From positions 1 to 37,196 of the forward strand of contig JAFMDM010000004.1 of the NCBI GenBank assembly GCA_017857195.1: a stretch of DNA of 37,196 bases, written 5' to 3'. The stretch comes from Methanobacteriota archaeon. GTDB lineage: Archaea > Thermoproteota > Thermoprotei_A > Sulfolobales > Sulfolobaceae. Of the stretch, positions 1 to 9,772 are shown piece by piece. The notes beneath the pieces were generated by a model, which was not told the origin of the DNA, did no database searches, and worked only from the letters and a program-made list of their open reading frames with translations. Each line of letters begins with the position of its first letter. Positions within the stretch are counted from its first letter, which is position 1. The translations under genes were made by a program, and so were the position numbers.

Positions 1-10
1 TTAAATGAAA

Positions 11-85
11 CGGACCCGCCGGGATTCGAACCCGGGACCACTGGCTCCGGAGGCCAGCACTCTATCCTGGCTGAGCTACGGGTCC
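11..85 (-). tRNA. tRNA-Arg (anticodon CCG)
   Basis: Reverse complement GGACCCGTAGCTCAGCC...CTGGCCTCCGGAGCCAG...GGGTTCGAATCCCGGCGGGTCCG gives a cloverleaf; anticodon loop CTCCGGA reads CCG; acceptor stem GGACCCG/CGGGTCC. Confidence 0.95.
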
Positions 86-415
86 GTGTCAATAACTCCA
101 TCTTACTTAAAATAAGCTTCTCCAGAGCCTTCATTAGCTTTCCTCTCTATTATCTATTGATGTTAGCTTAGTATATTTGATAAAGATAAATGTTTAGATG
201 GGCGGAAGTCTTTGCAGCACGAGAGGAATAATTTATCGTATATTTGGTAATAAATTTAACCGATGTATTAAGCGATAGCCACGGATTGGTGAACTATAAT
301 TAACGCTTAAGCTGAGCTCCCCAAGTCAAACCTACGGTTCAATGGACCACTCGACACTAATACCTGTCTGAGATCATGGGGCCCTAAAATGTGGTAACGA
401 AACTACTTGCGACCT

Positions 416-570
416 CGCGGATAGTGTCTGCACGGATTAGATAAATCATCTCCCCCTTCAGAATATTATGCGACTGACATGAATTAATGAGGATTGTGAC
501 GGGTTAACAGATCTCGATAGATAGGCATGAGTTAATTTACTTAATCCGTGACGACACTATCACCTCCGCG
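416..570. repeat. Imperfect long inverted repeat (arms 416-439 and 542-570) enclosing about 100 bp; structured RNA or MITE-like element
   Basis: cgcgg-atagtgtc-tg-cacggatta pairs with taatccgtg-ac-gacactat-cacct-ccgcg: 9 bp, 2x2 internal loop, 8 bp, 5-nt bulge, 5 bp. Confidence 0.6.
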
Positions 571-633
571 TATGTGTAATTCCCCACCTAGTGTTCCCGA
601 AGAATATATAGTTAGAACGTATAGGGTTGCTAC

Positions 634-1302
634 ATGGATCTGAAGGAGATTTTGGCAGTTGAGGCCCAATCTTACCTAGATAATGTGGACACATTGGGAC
701 TTGGCACCGGAAAGACTGTAAGAACATTGATTAAACATCTACATAAAGAAGGGTTATTGACAAAGTTCAACGTAGTCTGTAGTTCAATAGATACTGAATT
801 AGCCGTTTCTCAGTTGGGAGGAAAAGTCCTTTCCATTCAGAACGGTATCGTTCCGGACGTGTATCTGGATAGCTTTGATACGTTGGTTAGGAGAAGAATT
901 CTCGTGAAGGGAGGAGGAGGGGCTCTATTGAGAGAGAAGCTGCTGGCTGCCCATTCTAAGACAAGAGTCTATCTGGGCGAGGGGTGGAAACTTAGAGAAT
1001 TCCCTGTCTCTGTTCCTTTAGAAGTAGTCCCAGCCACACTACATTACATATACTCTCAGTTAAAAAGAGAAGGTTACACGGTGTCTCTTAGGGAGTCCAC
1101 CGGAAAGGCAGGACCCGTAGTCACCGACAACGGAAACCTCCTGATGGATCTCGAGGCACGAGAATCTGAGGATCTATGCCAGCTGGAATCTAGACTGAGG
1201 GGAATTGTGGGGATTGTAGAAACTGGTATCTTCTGTCCTAACCTATATGATCATATAGTCATAGCTCACGACTCTTCAATAGAGAGAATAGAAAGGGTAT
1301 AG
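634..1302 (+). CDS. rpiA: Ribose-5-phosphate isomerase A
   Basis: LGLGTGKT, LVKGGGGALLREKLLA and GEGWKLREFPVSVPLEVVP motifs typical of RpiA. Confidence 0.93.
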   Translation: MDLKEILAVEAQSYLDNVDTLGLGTGKTVRTLIKHLHKEGLLTKFNVVCSSIDTELAVSQLGGKVLSIQNGIVPDVYLDSFDTLVRRRILVKGGGGALLREKLLAAHSKTRVYLGEGWKLREFPVSVPLEVVPATLHYIYSQLKREGYTVSLRESTGKAGPVVTDNGNLLMDLEARESEDLCQLESRLRGIVGIVETGIFCPNLYDHIVIAHDSSIERIERV

Positions 1303-1323
1303 CTCCTCTCACTCTTGGAATAT

Positions 1324-2373
1324 TCAACTAATAACTCCAGTCTCAGAGGCTAACCTTTCTGCAGCCTCCCACGTAAGACCCCTATCTCCCAATATCGTGT
1401 ATCTCTCGGTCCTAATGGTATGGGCAATGGTCAGTGACTTTATTATGACGTCGTCAGGTATTCCCACTTCCTTCGCAGTGGTAGGAATTCCGGCCGAATT
1501 CAGGGTTTTCCTTAACTTTTTCCAGTTTATGCCGTGGAGATAGGACATCATTATTGTGCCCAAAGCCACCAGCTCTCCATGTAACGCTCTGTTGGGATAG
1601 ACCATATCTACCGCATGGGCAAAAAGATGCTCTGACCCGCTAGCTGGTCTAGTACTTCCCGCAAGTCCCATTGCTACACCGCTACTAATCAACGCTTCCA
1701 CTAGGCTTCTTACTCCTTCCAATTTGTCCCTCTCTATAACGTTAGCACAGCCAAGCGCATGTTTTGCCGACATTAATGCCAGCGAGGCAGTGTAGTCACC
1801 ATAATACTCGCCTCTCAACTTAGCTGCGAGTCTCCAGTCCCTGACAGCTATGAGTTTTCCAACAGTATCCCCTATTCCAGCATTTATGAGCCGTCGAGGG
1901 GCCTGAGACAATATCCGAAGGTCAGCAATTATGATGGAGGGTTCTTTGGCCTTTACTGATACCACTTTACCTAGTCCTTTTAGAGAGGCGAAGGGTGAGG
2001 TAACACCATCATGCGAAGGGGCTGTTGGAACACTTACGAAATCGATCTTGGTTCTATGGCTTACGTATTTAGCAACATCAATACTCCTACCGCCGCCCAC
2101 TCCAAGTACCGTCATTACGTTTCTTGATTTTACCGCACTCTCCACTTCCTCCACCTCACTTACATCTCCCTTGGAGGTCTCCAATACATCTATCCTTCCT
2201 TCTATTCCCTTGAGCACAGATTCCATGAATAGAGACTTTACGGTCGAACCTGTGACGATAAGATATGGACCTCGCAGTCCCGCGTCCCTCAAGAACTCTC
2301 CAACCCTTTCGGCAAGTCCGACCCCCACATATATCCTCCGAGGAAGGCTAATTACATGTTCTCGGGACTGCAC
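1324..2373 (-). CDS. egsA: sn-glycerol-1-phosphate dehydrogenase
   Basis: [34 protein letters not shown] and [10 protein letters not shown] motifs of archaeal G1P dehydrogenase. Confidence 0.93.
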   Translation of the reverse strand: MQSREHVISLPRRIYVGVGLAERVGEFLRDAGLRGPYLIVTGSTVKSLFMESVLKGIEGRIDVLETSKGDVSEVEEVESAVKSRNVMTVLGVGGGRSIDVAKYVSHRTKIDFVSVPTAPSHDGVTSPFASLKGLGKVVSVKAKEPSIIIADLRILSQAPRRLINAGIGDTVGKLIAVRDWRLAAKLRGEYYGDYTASLALMSAKHALGCANVIERDKLEGVRSLVEALISSGVAMGLAGSTRPASGSEHLFAHAVDMVYPNRALHGELVALGTIMMSYLHGINWKKLRKTLNSAGIPTTAKEVGIPDDVIIKSLTIAHTIRTERYTILGDRGLTWEAAERLASETGVIS

Positions 2374-2458
2374 GGATTAGAATAGAAGGCTTAAATATAA
2401 TAAAGCTACCATAGAGTTGAAGGTCGTTCTTCTTCTGACGACTAGGAGATGGTGAATA

Positions 2459-4378
2459 TTGGCAGTAAGTAATCTGAGGATGAATATAATCGCCTCCTTG
2501 ATGGGAGGCCTTCCAAAGGAGGCACAGATCTCCAGGATAGAGTTTGAGGGACCTGCGATCGCTGTCTATGTGAAGAATCCTGAGGCAGTGATCGATAAGA
2601 TGGAGGCCGTAAGGAAGGTAGCCAAGGAGATAAAGAAAAGGGTAGTGGTGAAGGCGGATCCGTCAGTACGGAAGGATCAGAGAGAAACCACGGAGATCAT
2701 AAAAGCGACTGTCATGCCAGAAGCCGAGATAGTGGATATAAAATTTGACGATGTTATGGGAGAGGTCATCATAAAGGCCAAGAAGCCAGGTCTTGTGATA
2801 GGGAAAGGAGGACAAATTCAACAAAAGATATTCATGGAGACAAAATGGAGACCATTGATCGTAAGAGAGCCACCAATAAAGTCAAGGATGCTGGACAACA
2901 TAATGTCGCATATTGTAAACGAGAATGAATACAGAATGAAGATGTTACGAAGCTTTGGTGAAAGAATACATAGGGAACTTCTCTTTAAGGACAGGTACGT
3001 TAGGGTTACCGCTCTGGGTGGCTTCCATGAGGTGGGAAGGTCGGCAGTCCTAGTGGAAACTCAAGAGAGCAGGGTACTCTTAGATACTGGAGTAAATCCA
3101 AGCGTTTCCTTTGGAGAGAGGATGTATCCCAAGCTTGATCTGGAGCAACTTAATCTGGAGGACGTAGATGCGGTCGTGGTAACCCACGCCCACCTAGATC
3201 ACTCGGGGATGATACCCTTCCTGTTCAAATATGGCTATGAGGGCCCTGTTTACGCTACCCCTCCCACTAGAGACATAATGGCCCTTTTACAGCTGGATCT
3301 GCTTGACGTCGCATCCAAGGAGGGAAGACCGCTTCCCTATTCAGCGAAGGAGGTGAGAAAGGAGCTCCTCCATACGATCACATTGGACTATGAGGAGGTC
3401 ACAGATATAGCTCCAGACATACGTCTCACATTCTATAACGCTGGACATATAGTGGGTTCTGCCATGGCTCACCTGCACATAGGGGATGGCATACATAACC
3501 TTGTTTACACTGGGGACTATAAGTACGCTAGAACTAGACTCTTAGATAGGGCCGCAGATCAATTCCCCAGAGTTGATACGTTAATAAGTGAAACCACCTA
3601 CGGAGCTCAATCTCAACCGACAAGGGAAGAGTCCGAGCTACAGATGATAGAGTTGGTCACTAGGACAATAAACAGAGGGGGCAGGGTTCTCATCCCCGTG
3701 TTGGCAGTAGGGAGAGGACAGGAGATAATGCTCATAATTAATAATGCAATAAAGAATAAGTTAATACCTCAAGTGCCTGTTTACGTTTCTGGGTTAGTGG
3801 ACGAAGTCACCGCAATCCATAATGCGTATCCAGAGTCCTTAAGTAGGGAGGTTAGAGACCAAATATTATATAGAGATGAGAATCCCTTCACGTCTGAGTT
3901 CTTCAAGAGGATAGAGGGGTATAGGGAGGATATAGCAAAGGGAGAGCCGTCAATTATCCTTGCTACCTCAGGTATGCTAAACGGAGGTTCTTCCCTCGAA
4001 TTCTTCAAGGATATGGCCTTCGATAGCCGCAATACACTCATATTTGTCAGCTATCAAGCCGAGGGGACTCTGGGAAGGAAATTGAGAGATGGAGCCAAGG
4101 AAGTTCAGCTCGTTGATAGAGATGGCAGGGTACAGAACATTAAGGTGGAAATGGAGGTTAATGCTGTGGAGGGATTCTCTGGACACTCTGATAGAAATCA
4201 GCTCAAGAGATTCATGGAGAACATCTCCCCAAGACCCAAGAATATTGTCCTGAATCACGGTGAACCTAATGCTATATCCTCATTTGCCCATCTGTTGGAA
4301 CAAAGGAAAAGGGAGATGGGATTAGTAGGCACTAGAATATTTACTCCAACAGTCCTAGATAGTATGAGATTGGTGTAA
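2459..4378 (+). CDS. KH-domain beta-CASP ribonuclease, aCPSF1 family
   Basis: N-terminal KH-like segment ([12 protein letters not shown]), metallo-beta-lactamase motif [13 protein letters not shown], beta-CASP motifs, C-terminal SGHSDRNQL and NHGEP. TTG start. Confidence 0.95.
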   Translation: MAVSNLRMNIIASLMGGLPKEAQISRIEFEGPAIAVYVKNPEAVIDKMEAVRKVAKEIKKRVVVKADPSVRKDQRETTEIIKATVMPEAEIVDIKFDDVMGEVIIKAKKPGLVIGKGGQIQQKIFMETKWRPLIVREPPIKSRMLDNIMSHIVNENEYRMKMLRSFGERIHRELLFKDRYVRVTALGGFHEVGRSAVLVETQESRVLLDTGVNPSVSFGERMYPKLDLEQLNLEDVDAVVVTHAHLDHSGMIPFLFKYGYEGPVYATPPTRDIMALLQLDLLDVASKEGRPLPYSAKEVRKELLHTITLDYEEVTDIAPDIRLTFYNAGHIVGSAMAHLHIGDGIHNLVYTGDYKYARTRLLDRAADQFPRVDTLISETTYGAQSQPTREESELQMIELVTRTINRGGRVLIPVLAVGRGQEIMLIINNAIKNKLIPQVPVYVSGLVDEVTAIHNAYPESLSREVRDQILYRDENPFTSEFFKRIEGYREDIAKGEPSIILATSGMLNGGSSLEFFKDMAFDSRNTLIFVSYQAEGTLGRKLRDGAKEVQLVDRDGRVQNIKVEMEVNAVEGFSGHSDRNQLKRFMENISPRPKNIVLNHGEPNAISSFAHLLEQRKREMGLVGTRIFTPTVLDSMRLV

Positions 4379-4381
4379 AAA

Positions 4382-4600
4382 TCACAATTTAAATGGAAAT
4401 CTCAGATAGGTTCCACTCTCTGTTAAGATTTCCAGTACATGATCTCCCTTGGTGGGTGTGATACCGCCTATGTCTATTTTGGTTACAATATCCCCTCTCC
4501 CCAATGCATTGGGAGAATAATCATAGATAGGCTTTCCATCCACATTAACTGCAACTACTTTTTCCCCCTTGGGAAGATTGGTACGAATGAGTAGGTCCAT
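4382..4600 (-). CDS. Hypothetical protein, 72 aa
   Basis: ORF between convergent/divergent neighbours; no recognised family. Confidence 0.5.
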   Translation of the reverse strand: MDLLIRTNLPKGEKVVAVNVDGKPIYDYSPNALGRGDIVTKIDIGGITPTKGDHVLEILTESGTYLRFPFKL

Positions 4601-4652
4601 TGCAACTTAACTTATTGCCTACGTTTTTTAACGTAGTCTACATCCTATTACC

Positions 4653-5258
4653 ATGATATTGCTGCAGTATCTACTTGTCACATTCGTCATTTCCTTTGTG
4701 TCTAACGCTACACCGTTCTTTGGCGCTCCATATACTCTAGTGGCCTCCAGTCTATTATTGACTGTGGGAATTACCCCATACAACTTTCTTCTATTTGTAT
4801 TATCAGCAGGAATAGCCGCATCATTATCCAAAACGATCATGTACTTCATTGGCATAGTCCTTCGCCGTCCCCTACGTAATAGTAAGAATATAAAATTTGT
4901 ATCTAGATTTATTAACAAGATCTCATTCTACTTATTGCTTTTTATATTTTCTATAATTCCTTTTCTTCCATTAGACGATTATCTCTTCATAGTTGGTGGC
5001 GTTAGCGGTGGCAGAGTGGTGGGAATGTTAGGGGTCTCCATCCTCGGAAAAATATTGAAGACCAGCATAGAAATGATCGTCGAGTTGGAGGGATTGAGAT
5101 TTACAGAAAACCTGCTAAAAGGCTTAGGTCTTTCCTATCTGGATTTAGGTCTAATCGGCACAGTGATCTTCATCCTGCTTGGGATAGGCCTAGCCAAACT
5201 CGATTGGGAGAAGTTTTATGATCGCGCAGTTAAACTCAGTCACAGGGATGCGGCGTAA
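4653..5258 (+). CDS. Polytopic membrane protein, possibly SNARE-associated/VTT (DedA-like)
   Basis: Several hydrophobic segments; SIIPFLPLDDYLFIVGGVSGG...GKILKT resembles the VTT core. Stop overlaps the next start. Confidence 0.65.
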   Translation: MILLQYLLVTFVISFVSNATPFFGAPYTLVASSLLLTVGITPYNFLLFVLSAGIAASLSKTIMYFIGIVLRRPLRNSKNIKFVSRFINKISFYLLLFIFSIIPFLPLDDYLFIVGGVSGGRVVGMLGVSILGKILKTSIEMIVELEGLRFTENLLKGLGLSYLDLGLIGTVIFILLGIGLAKLDWEKFYDRAVKLSHRDAA

Positions 5259-5764
5259 TGAGAGTATTTAAGGGGAAGAAATTTGAGGTTTTAGTTGAAA
5301 AGAGGAATCTACCAAACGGCCTTCAGCACGAAGTGGAGTTCGTCCATCATAACGGTTCAGCCGTGATAGTGCCAGTGTTGGACTCTGGAGAATTGATAAT
5401 GTTGAGACAGTACAGACCAGTTTTAGGGAAATGGATAATAGAGTTCCCGGCGGGAACTGTGGAGGAAGGAGAGACACCACTTCAGACGGCAACGAGGGAG
5501 TTGAGGGAGGAAACAGGCTATGATGCTGAAGATATTAGAGAGCTGATTTCCTTTATCCCCTCGCCTGGAATAAGTGATGAAATAATGCATGTTTTTCTCG
5601 CGCGAGGATTGAGGCCAAGTAGATCCGATCCAGAAGCTTACGAGGTAATCGATGTTATTAAAATACGTCTCACTGAGGCACTAGAAATCTTAAACCGAGG
5701 TCAATTGGAGGACGCAAAGACCATTCTCTCTCTACTTCTCCTGAGTCATAGAGGTTTCATGTAG
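5258..5764 (+). CDS. NUDIX hydrolase, probably ADP-ribose pyrophosphatase
   Basis: NUDIX box GTVEEGETPLQTATRELREETGYDAED. Confidence 0.93.
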   Translation: MRVFKGKKFEVLVEKRNLPNGLQHEVEFVHHNGSAVIVPVLDSGELIMLRQYRPVLGKWIIEFPAGTVEEGETPLQTATRELREETGYDAEDIRELISFIPSPGISDEIMHVFLARGLRPSRSDPEAYEVIDVIKIRLTEALEILNRGQLEDAKTILSLLLLSHRGFM

Positions 5765-6228
5765 TTGGTCACCATGTAGTTTTCTTCCTCCTTCACCAAT
5801 AGACCTGAGTAGACCCCCCATTCGGTGAGGGTAACCTCAAGATCGTAAAGCCCAGATGGGGTATCAAATATCTTAACGCCCTTCTTCCTCAACTCATCCA
5901 TCAATGTCTCCAATGTGAACTTCTCCAACTTTACCGCAGTGGCGAAAGGTTCAACTCTAATTATGGCGTTTCTTATTATCTCCTTTCTACGTCTCAAACT
6001 TGACTTAATGAACTCCAGTCCCACGTCAGTGATCACTATGTCCCCCTCTCCTATGGTTACGAAACCCAGAAGGTCAGCAGAGTAAACTATTGGCATCAAA
6101 TCGTCCAGATCCACCTCCATCTCTTTCTCTAGCTGATACAGATCAGTTTTTCCTTTGAACGTGTTGGCGAGAACGTAGAGGAGACCTACTAGGTCCGCAA
6201 TACGTGAGTTTGGGTGAATAGAGTCCAT
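5746..6228 (-). CDS. Stand-alone AAA-associated C-terminal domain protein (ABC-transporter associated)
   Basis: LVGLLYVLANTFKGKTDLYQLEKEMEVDLDDLMPIVYSADLLGFV resembles the AAA-associated domain found fused to nitrate/sulfonate-type ABC ATPases. Confidence 0.7.
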   Translation of the reverse strand: MDSIHPNSRIADLVGLLYVLANTFKGKTDLYQLEKEMEVDLDDLMPIVYSADLLGFVTIGEGDIVITDVGLEFIKSSLRRRKEIIRNAIIRVEPFATAVKLEKFTLETLMDELRKKGVKIFDTPSGLYDLEVTLTEWGVYSGLLVKEEENYMVTNYMKPL

Positions 6229-6358
6229 GATGAGTGCATATAGCTATCTTCTCCATACTCAATATTTCTTTCTGTTAGCTCCTTCAAACTATGACTTGTT
6301 TTTCGCATACCCGAAATTAAATATCCCACCCTGCTAGTATCAGTTAGGGAAGATAACA

Positions 6359-6856
6359 TTGAAGAGACTTCTAGTCCTTGACCTTGAGCAAGATGATCCA
6401 CAAAAGTGCACTGGAAAGAGAATGATCAGAATGGGCAGAGCGGAGAGGACATTAAGGCCTCGAGGGCTTAGCTTGAATCCTACTTCCTTGAAGATAATAG
6501 AGCCTGAGGACACCAATAGGTTCTCTGAAATCACTGTAATAGATTCTTCATGGAATAAGAGCGACGACATGTTCTTCTCGAAGTTTAGACAACACAGTAG
6601 AAGGCTCCCCTTGTTACTAGCAGGAAATCCAATTAATTATGGAAAGCCCTATAAGCTGTCCTCCATAGAGGCAGCGGCCGCTGCCCTCTTTATAATGGGG
6701 GAAAGAGAACAGGCAATTGACCTCCTATCGTTGGTGAAATGGGGGCACACATTTCTTGAACTTAATCTAGAACTATTAGAAAGTTATAGTAAAAGTCAGG
6801 ATTTAAAAGAAGAGGAAAGAAAGATCCTTAGGGAATTGTTCGGTTTATCGCTCTAA
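6359..6856 (+). CDS. tsr3: Tsr3-like rRNA aminocarboxypropyltransferase (DUF367)
   Basis: LDLEQDDPQKCTGKRMIRMG and LLAGNPINYGKPYKLSSIEAAAAALFIMG motifs. TTG start. Confidence 0.9.
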   Translation: MKRLLVLDLEQDDPQKCTGKRMIRMGRAERTLRPRGLSLNPTSLKIIEPEDTNRFSEITVIDSSWNKSDDMFFSKFRQHSRRLPLLLAGNPINYGKPYKLSSIEAAAAALFIMGEREQAIDLLSLVKWGHTFLELNLELLESYSKSQDLKEEERKILRELFGLSL

Positions 6857-8265
6857 GTTCCTTGGGTTACAGTCTGCACCCTTTCCTCTGCTACCTCTTC
6901 CAGGCTCTTCTGTTTTGATTCCTTCACCAGTGCCACTGTTATTACGGCACCCACTACACTCAGTATGGCCAGCATCTCTAATATGCCTCTAACCCCTATA
7001 CTAAGCAGGAGCTCTGGGAAGAGGAAAGTTGTAACCGCAGCTCCTAGTTTTCCTGCTGCCGCAGATATACCATGACCAGTTGTTCTATACCTCACTGGAT
7101 ACACCTCAGCCGGAATTACGAATGTTGTTGTGTTGGGACCAAAGTCTATGAAGAAGTAGGAAAGCACGTAGAGTAACATGGCAGCCCATGAGGGTATTAT
7201 AAAGCCCGTTATTTTTGTTCCAGAGGCTATAGAGGCAGCCACAACTGCCCCATATATTATGGACATCATAATGAAACCCTGCGTTTGTATAGTCTTCCTT
7301 CCCAGTCTGTCCATTGCGGCTACCGCCGTGAAGTATCCAAAGAATCCAATTATGTACGGTAATCCCGCGTACAATATTGCTTTTTCCAATGAAGAGGCCG
7401 GGCCAAGAATTGAGGAAGTGATAACGCCCTGATATGTACCGGTTCCATAAAGCGCCATATCCACGATGAACCAAGTGGAAGTTGTGCCAAGGAGTAAAAG
7501 TCCATACTTCCTTAAGAAGCTGCCCAAGGAGAAGGTTTCAGCTTTTACCTTCTCGTTTCCCAGGTCAGCACCTAGAAAGGAAGCGGCTCTTTGGGCCTCC
7601 TTAACGTCTCCCTTCACCAGCAGCGAATATCTTGGAGTTTCAGGGGTCTTTCTCCTAAGATATATTACTGTAGCAGCGGGTATTGCGCCCACCAACGCAA
7701 CTATCCTCCATGCTATGCCAGGTGGAAACGCGATTACTGAGCCGATTCCTACGGCCAGTGCGGCAAGTGATCCCAATCCTTGATTGGCAAAAACTAATGC
7801 TATTAGCTTGCCCCTATCCTTGGTATTGGAATATTCTGACATAATGGTGGCTGACATGGGATAGTCGCCACCTATACCAATCCCCATTATGGACCTGAAG
7901 GCAATGAGGTAGTATATGTTGGGCGACATTGCTGAAAGTATCGCTCCAAACATCATCAATAAGGCTTCAACACCATATACTCTCTTTCTACCTACCCTAT
8001 CTCCTAAGAATCCAAAGACTAGCTGTCCTATGACTGCAGATGCTATTGACGAGGAGGCTAAAGCTCCAGTTATGAATGGGTTGTGGGCTATAATAAAGCC
8101 GGGCAAAGAGTTAGCTCCAAATATTATTAATATTGCTGTTATGTTAAATAGGTCGTACGCATCAGTGAAGAAACCCATTCCTGCCGTATACCATATCTTC
8201 AAATGATTGAAGGTTAGCTTGAGCGAGTCTATCGCATCAAATGGTCCCTTTCCACCTCTCTCCAT
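6853..8265 (-). CDS. MFS transporter (sugar/phosphate:H+ symporter-like)
   Basis: About 12 TM segments; GFLGDRVGRKRVYG, FRSIMGIGIGGDYPMS, PAEVYPVRYRTTGHGISAAAGKLGA. Confidence 0.9.
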   Translation of the reverse strand: MERGGKGPFDAIDSLKLTFNHLKIWYTAGMGFFTDAYDLFNITAILIIFGANSLPGFIIAHNPFITGALASSSIASAVIGQLVFGFLGDRVGRKRVYGVEALLMMFGAILSAMSPNIYYLIAFRSIMGIGIGGDYPMSATIMSEYSNTKDRGKLIALVFANQGLGSLAALAVGIGSVIAFPPGIAWRIVALVGAIPAATVIYLRRKTPETPRYSLLVKGDVKEAQRAASFLGADLGNEKVKAETFSLGSFLRKYGLLLLGTTSTWFIVDMALYGTGTYQGVITSSILGPASSLEKAILYAGLPYIIGFFGYFTAVAAMDRLGRKTIQTQGFIMMSIIYGAVVAASIASGTKITGFIIPSWAAMLLYVLSYFFIDFGPNTTTFVIPAEVYPVRYRTTGHGISAAAGKLGAAVTTFLFPELLLSIGVRGILEMLAILSVVGAVITVALVKESKQKSLEEVAEERVQTVTQGT

Positions 8266-8407
8266 TTTTACTCAAATGGTGGAGAGGAGGTGGTTAAATA
8301 GATACCTTATAGAGATCAGATAGACTATATAGCAATATATAATCATATATAGTCCGTCATATAGTGTTCACGCTATGAGAAACGGAGCTGAACTTACCCT
8401 ATCCTTG

Positions 8408-8432
8408 CGTGAGCTACTCCTCACGGTTTTTT
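8408..8432 (-). ncRNA. Hairpin at the end of the tnpB relic; candidate 3' end of an omega/re-RNA scaffold
   Basis: cgtgag-ctactc-ctcacg stem-loop (8408-8425) overlapping the inferred tnpB stop, followed on the + strand by gtttttt. Confidence 0.35.
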
Positions 8433-8543
8433 GCTTCATCGTGCCCCCTTACGTCCGTTTCTATGCGAATAGGGGCCTTCACAGGCTTAACGGGGAATAA
8501 TAGGCCTGAAGATATGGAGTTGCTCATAGGAACTGGTGAACTA

Positions 8544-8563
8544 CCCTGCCCTCACGGACAGGG
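8544..8563. repeat. Stem-loop inside the tnpB relic
   Basis: ccctgccc-tcac-ggacaggg, 7 of 8 pairs, flanked by the ggaagc...tagttca context seen at IS605-type ends. Confidence 0.5.
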
Positions 8564-8704
8564 CTTCCTGTTTTGTTATCCAACCTTGTCTAGCGGTAGA
8601 GAGTGAAGATCCACAGACATAACGGACCGTCCCAGCCCTGAAGGAATTGGATTCGAGGTTTGAGTCTGTGTCGCTCTTACTGGCCGTTAGTGGAGCAGAG
8701 GCAT

Positions 8705-8725
8705 ACTTCATGAATCCTCGTTTCA
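8705..8725. repeat. Direct repeat copy 1 (acttcatgaatcctcgtttca)
   Basis: 19/21 identity to 8865-8885; similarity decays gradually on both sides. Confidence 0.75.
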
Positions 8726-8864
8726 ATCCCGGTGACGCTTACCTCGTCCATGAGTGTCATTAATATGACGTCTCAGAACTCATATTTAAATGAGGGGACT
8801 ATCCATTCCTACCCTTGAAGAAGGGGTCTTCAGCCCCTCAACCCCCAGAAGATAAAGTGGAGGT

Positions 8865-8885
8865 TACTTCATGGATCCTCGCTTC
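8865..8885. repeat. Direct repeat copy 2 (acttcatggatcctcgcttca)
   Basis: 19/21 identity to 8705-8725. Confidence 0.75.
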
Positions 8886-9089
8886 AGCCTAAGCGATACT
8901 TCCCCATTTATAAGTGTTAGCAGATTGTTGATATATACACTAAAAACAATATAAAAGGGAACTATCTGCCTCTCATCCTGCTAAGGCCTTCTATTCTATT
9001 AACTAATAAAGACAAGAAGTTAGTGAGCTATCCATCTCTTAATGGAAGGAATGCGACCTCTCAAACTACTTAGCTAATAAGGTATTACA

Positions 9090-9740
9090 CTATTTGACGA
9101 CAACGTAAGGAGTGGAGACGCTAAGGGAAGCCACAACAACTACCCACATTCCGCTCTCGGCATGGGTATCTATTCCGCAACATAACCAATAATAGCCTTG
9201 CTGGATACTACTGTAAACTCCGTTTGCTGACTGTCCACTCATTAATCCGTTGTATTGATAGTTACTCATATTTGCACCAAGTTGGAATAGTATCTTGCCA
9301 TTTTGTCCTATGTCCGCGTTATTTGGGGATACAGTATTATTTAACACCAAATTAAGATTATGAGGTAGGGACTGTTGATTAATGAATGTAATATTGAGGT
9401 TAGAGCCGACAGGGACATATATTATCATACTTCCGTCACTGGTGCCATTTAAATTGAAAGGATTTTGAATTGATTGAGCCACTAGAACTATTTGCACAGT
9501 GTCGGTTGACTTAGAGAAAGGTAATGGTCTTCCTGGGAGAGTTGAAGTGGTATTGGTTGTCGTGGTGTTTGATGTCGTAGGCGGCTTTGTTGTCGTAGTG
9601 TTTGGAGTAATAGTCGTACTGGAGTGTTTACCCGCGGTAAGAGCTATATAGCCACCTACTGCAGCTACAACCACTATAACTATTATAATTGCAACGATAA
9701 TGTATGTTGAAATCGCCCTCATAGAGAGCGATATTACCAT
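9090..9740 (-). CDS. soxE: Sulfocyanin-like blue copper protein (SoxE family)
   Basis: N-terminal TM anchor, Thr/Asn-rich linker, cupredoxin ligands in LPHNL and YYWLCCGIDTHAESGMW. Confidence 0.85.
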   Translation of the reverse strand: MVISLSMRAISTYIIVAIIIVIVVVAAVGGYIALTAGKHSSTTITPNTTTTKPPTTSNTTTTNTTSTLPGRPLPFSKSTDTVQIVLVAQSIQNPFNLNGTSDGSMIIYVPVGSNLNITFINQQSLPHNLNLVLNNTVSPNNADIGQNGKILFQLGANMSNYQYNGLMSGQSANGVYSSIQQGYYWLCCGIDTHAESGMWVVVVASLSVSTPYVVVK

Positions 9741-9772
9741 AGTTTATTAAACATTTTGCCAAATTTCTCTTT

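Larger units (their letters stand above)
8405..8726 (-). pseudogene. Decayed 3' portion of an IS200/IS605-type tnpB (RNA-guided nuclease family), frameshifted
   Basis: Minus-strand ORF 8541-8726 ending ...GWITKQEALSVRAG* is continued in another frame by ...GSSPVPMSNSISSGLLFPVKPVKAPIRIETDVRGHDEAKNREE* (stop at 8414). The tail style and GTGAGGAGTAGCTCAC end resemble TnpB C-termini. Confidence 0.55.

Noticed and set aside
428-2380. Shared 13-mer ctgcacggattag at 428-440 and 2368-2380 (the second at the egsA start)
   Set aside because: A single 13-bp match between two sites in 37 kb is expected by chance, and the flanks diverge at once.
1931-2380. 149-aa plus-strand ORF inside egsA
   Set aside because: Antisense to a well-supported gene, with low-complexity Ser/Thr/Pro/Leu composition typical of shadow ORFs.
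4628-4918. 96-aa minus ORF overlapping the membrane protein at 4653
   Set aside because: Antisense shadow ORF with no family-like motifs; the plus ORF has a clear membrane-protein pattern and operon spacing.
8409-8606. 65-aa plus-strand ORF
   Set aside because: Lies antisense over the tnpB relic and its hairpins, with no protein-like signature.
8700-8890. CRISPR-like appearance of the repeat containing gattgaaac
   Set aside because: Only two diverged copies about 160 bp apart, no regular spacers and no cas genes in the window.
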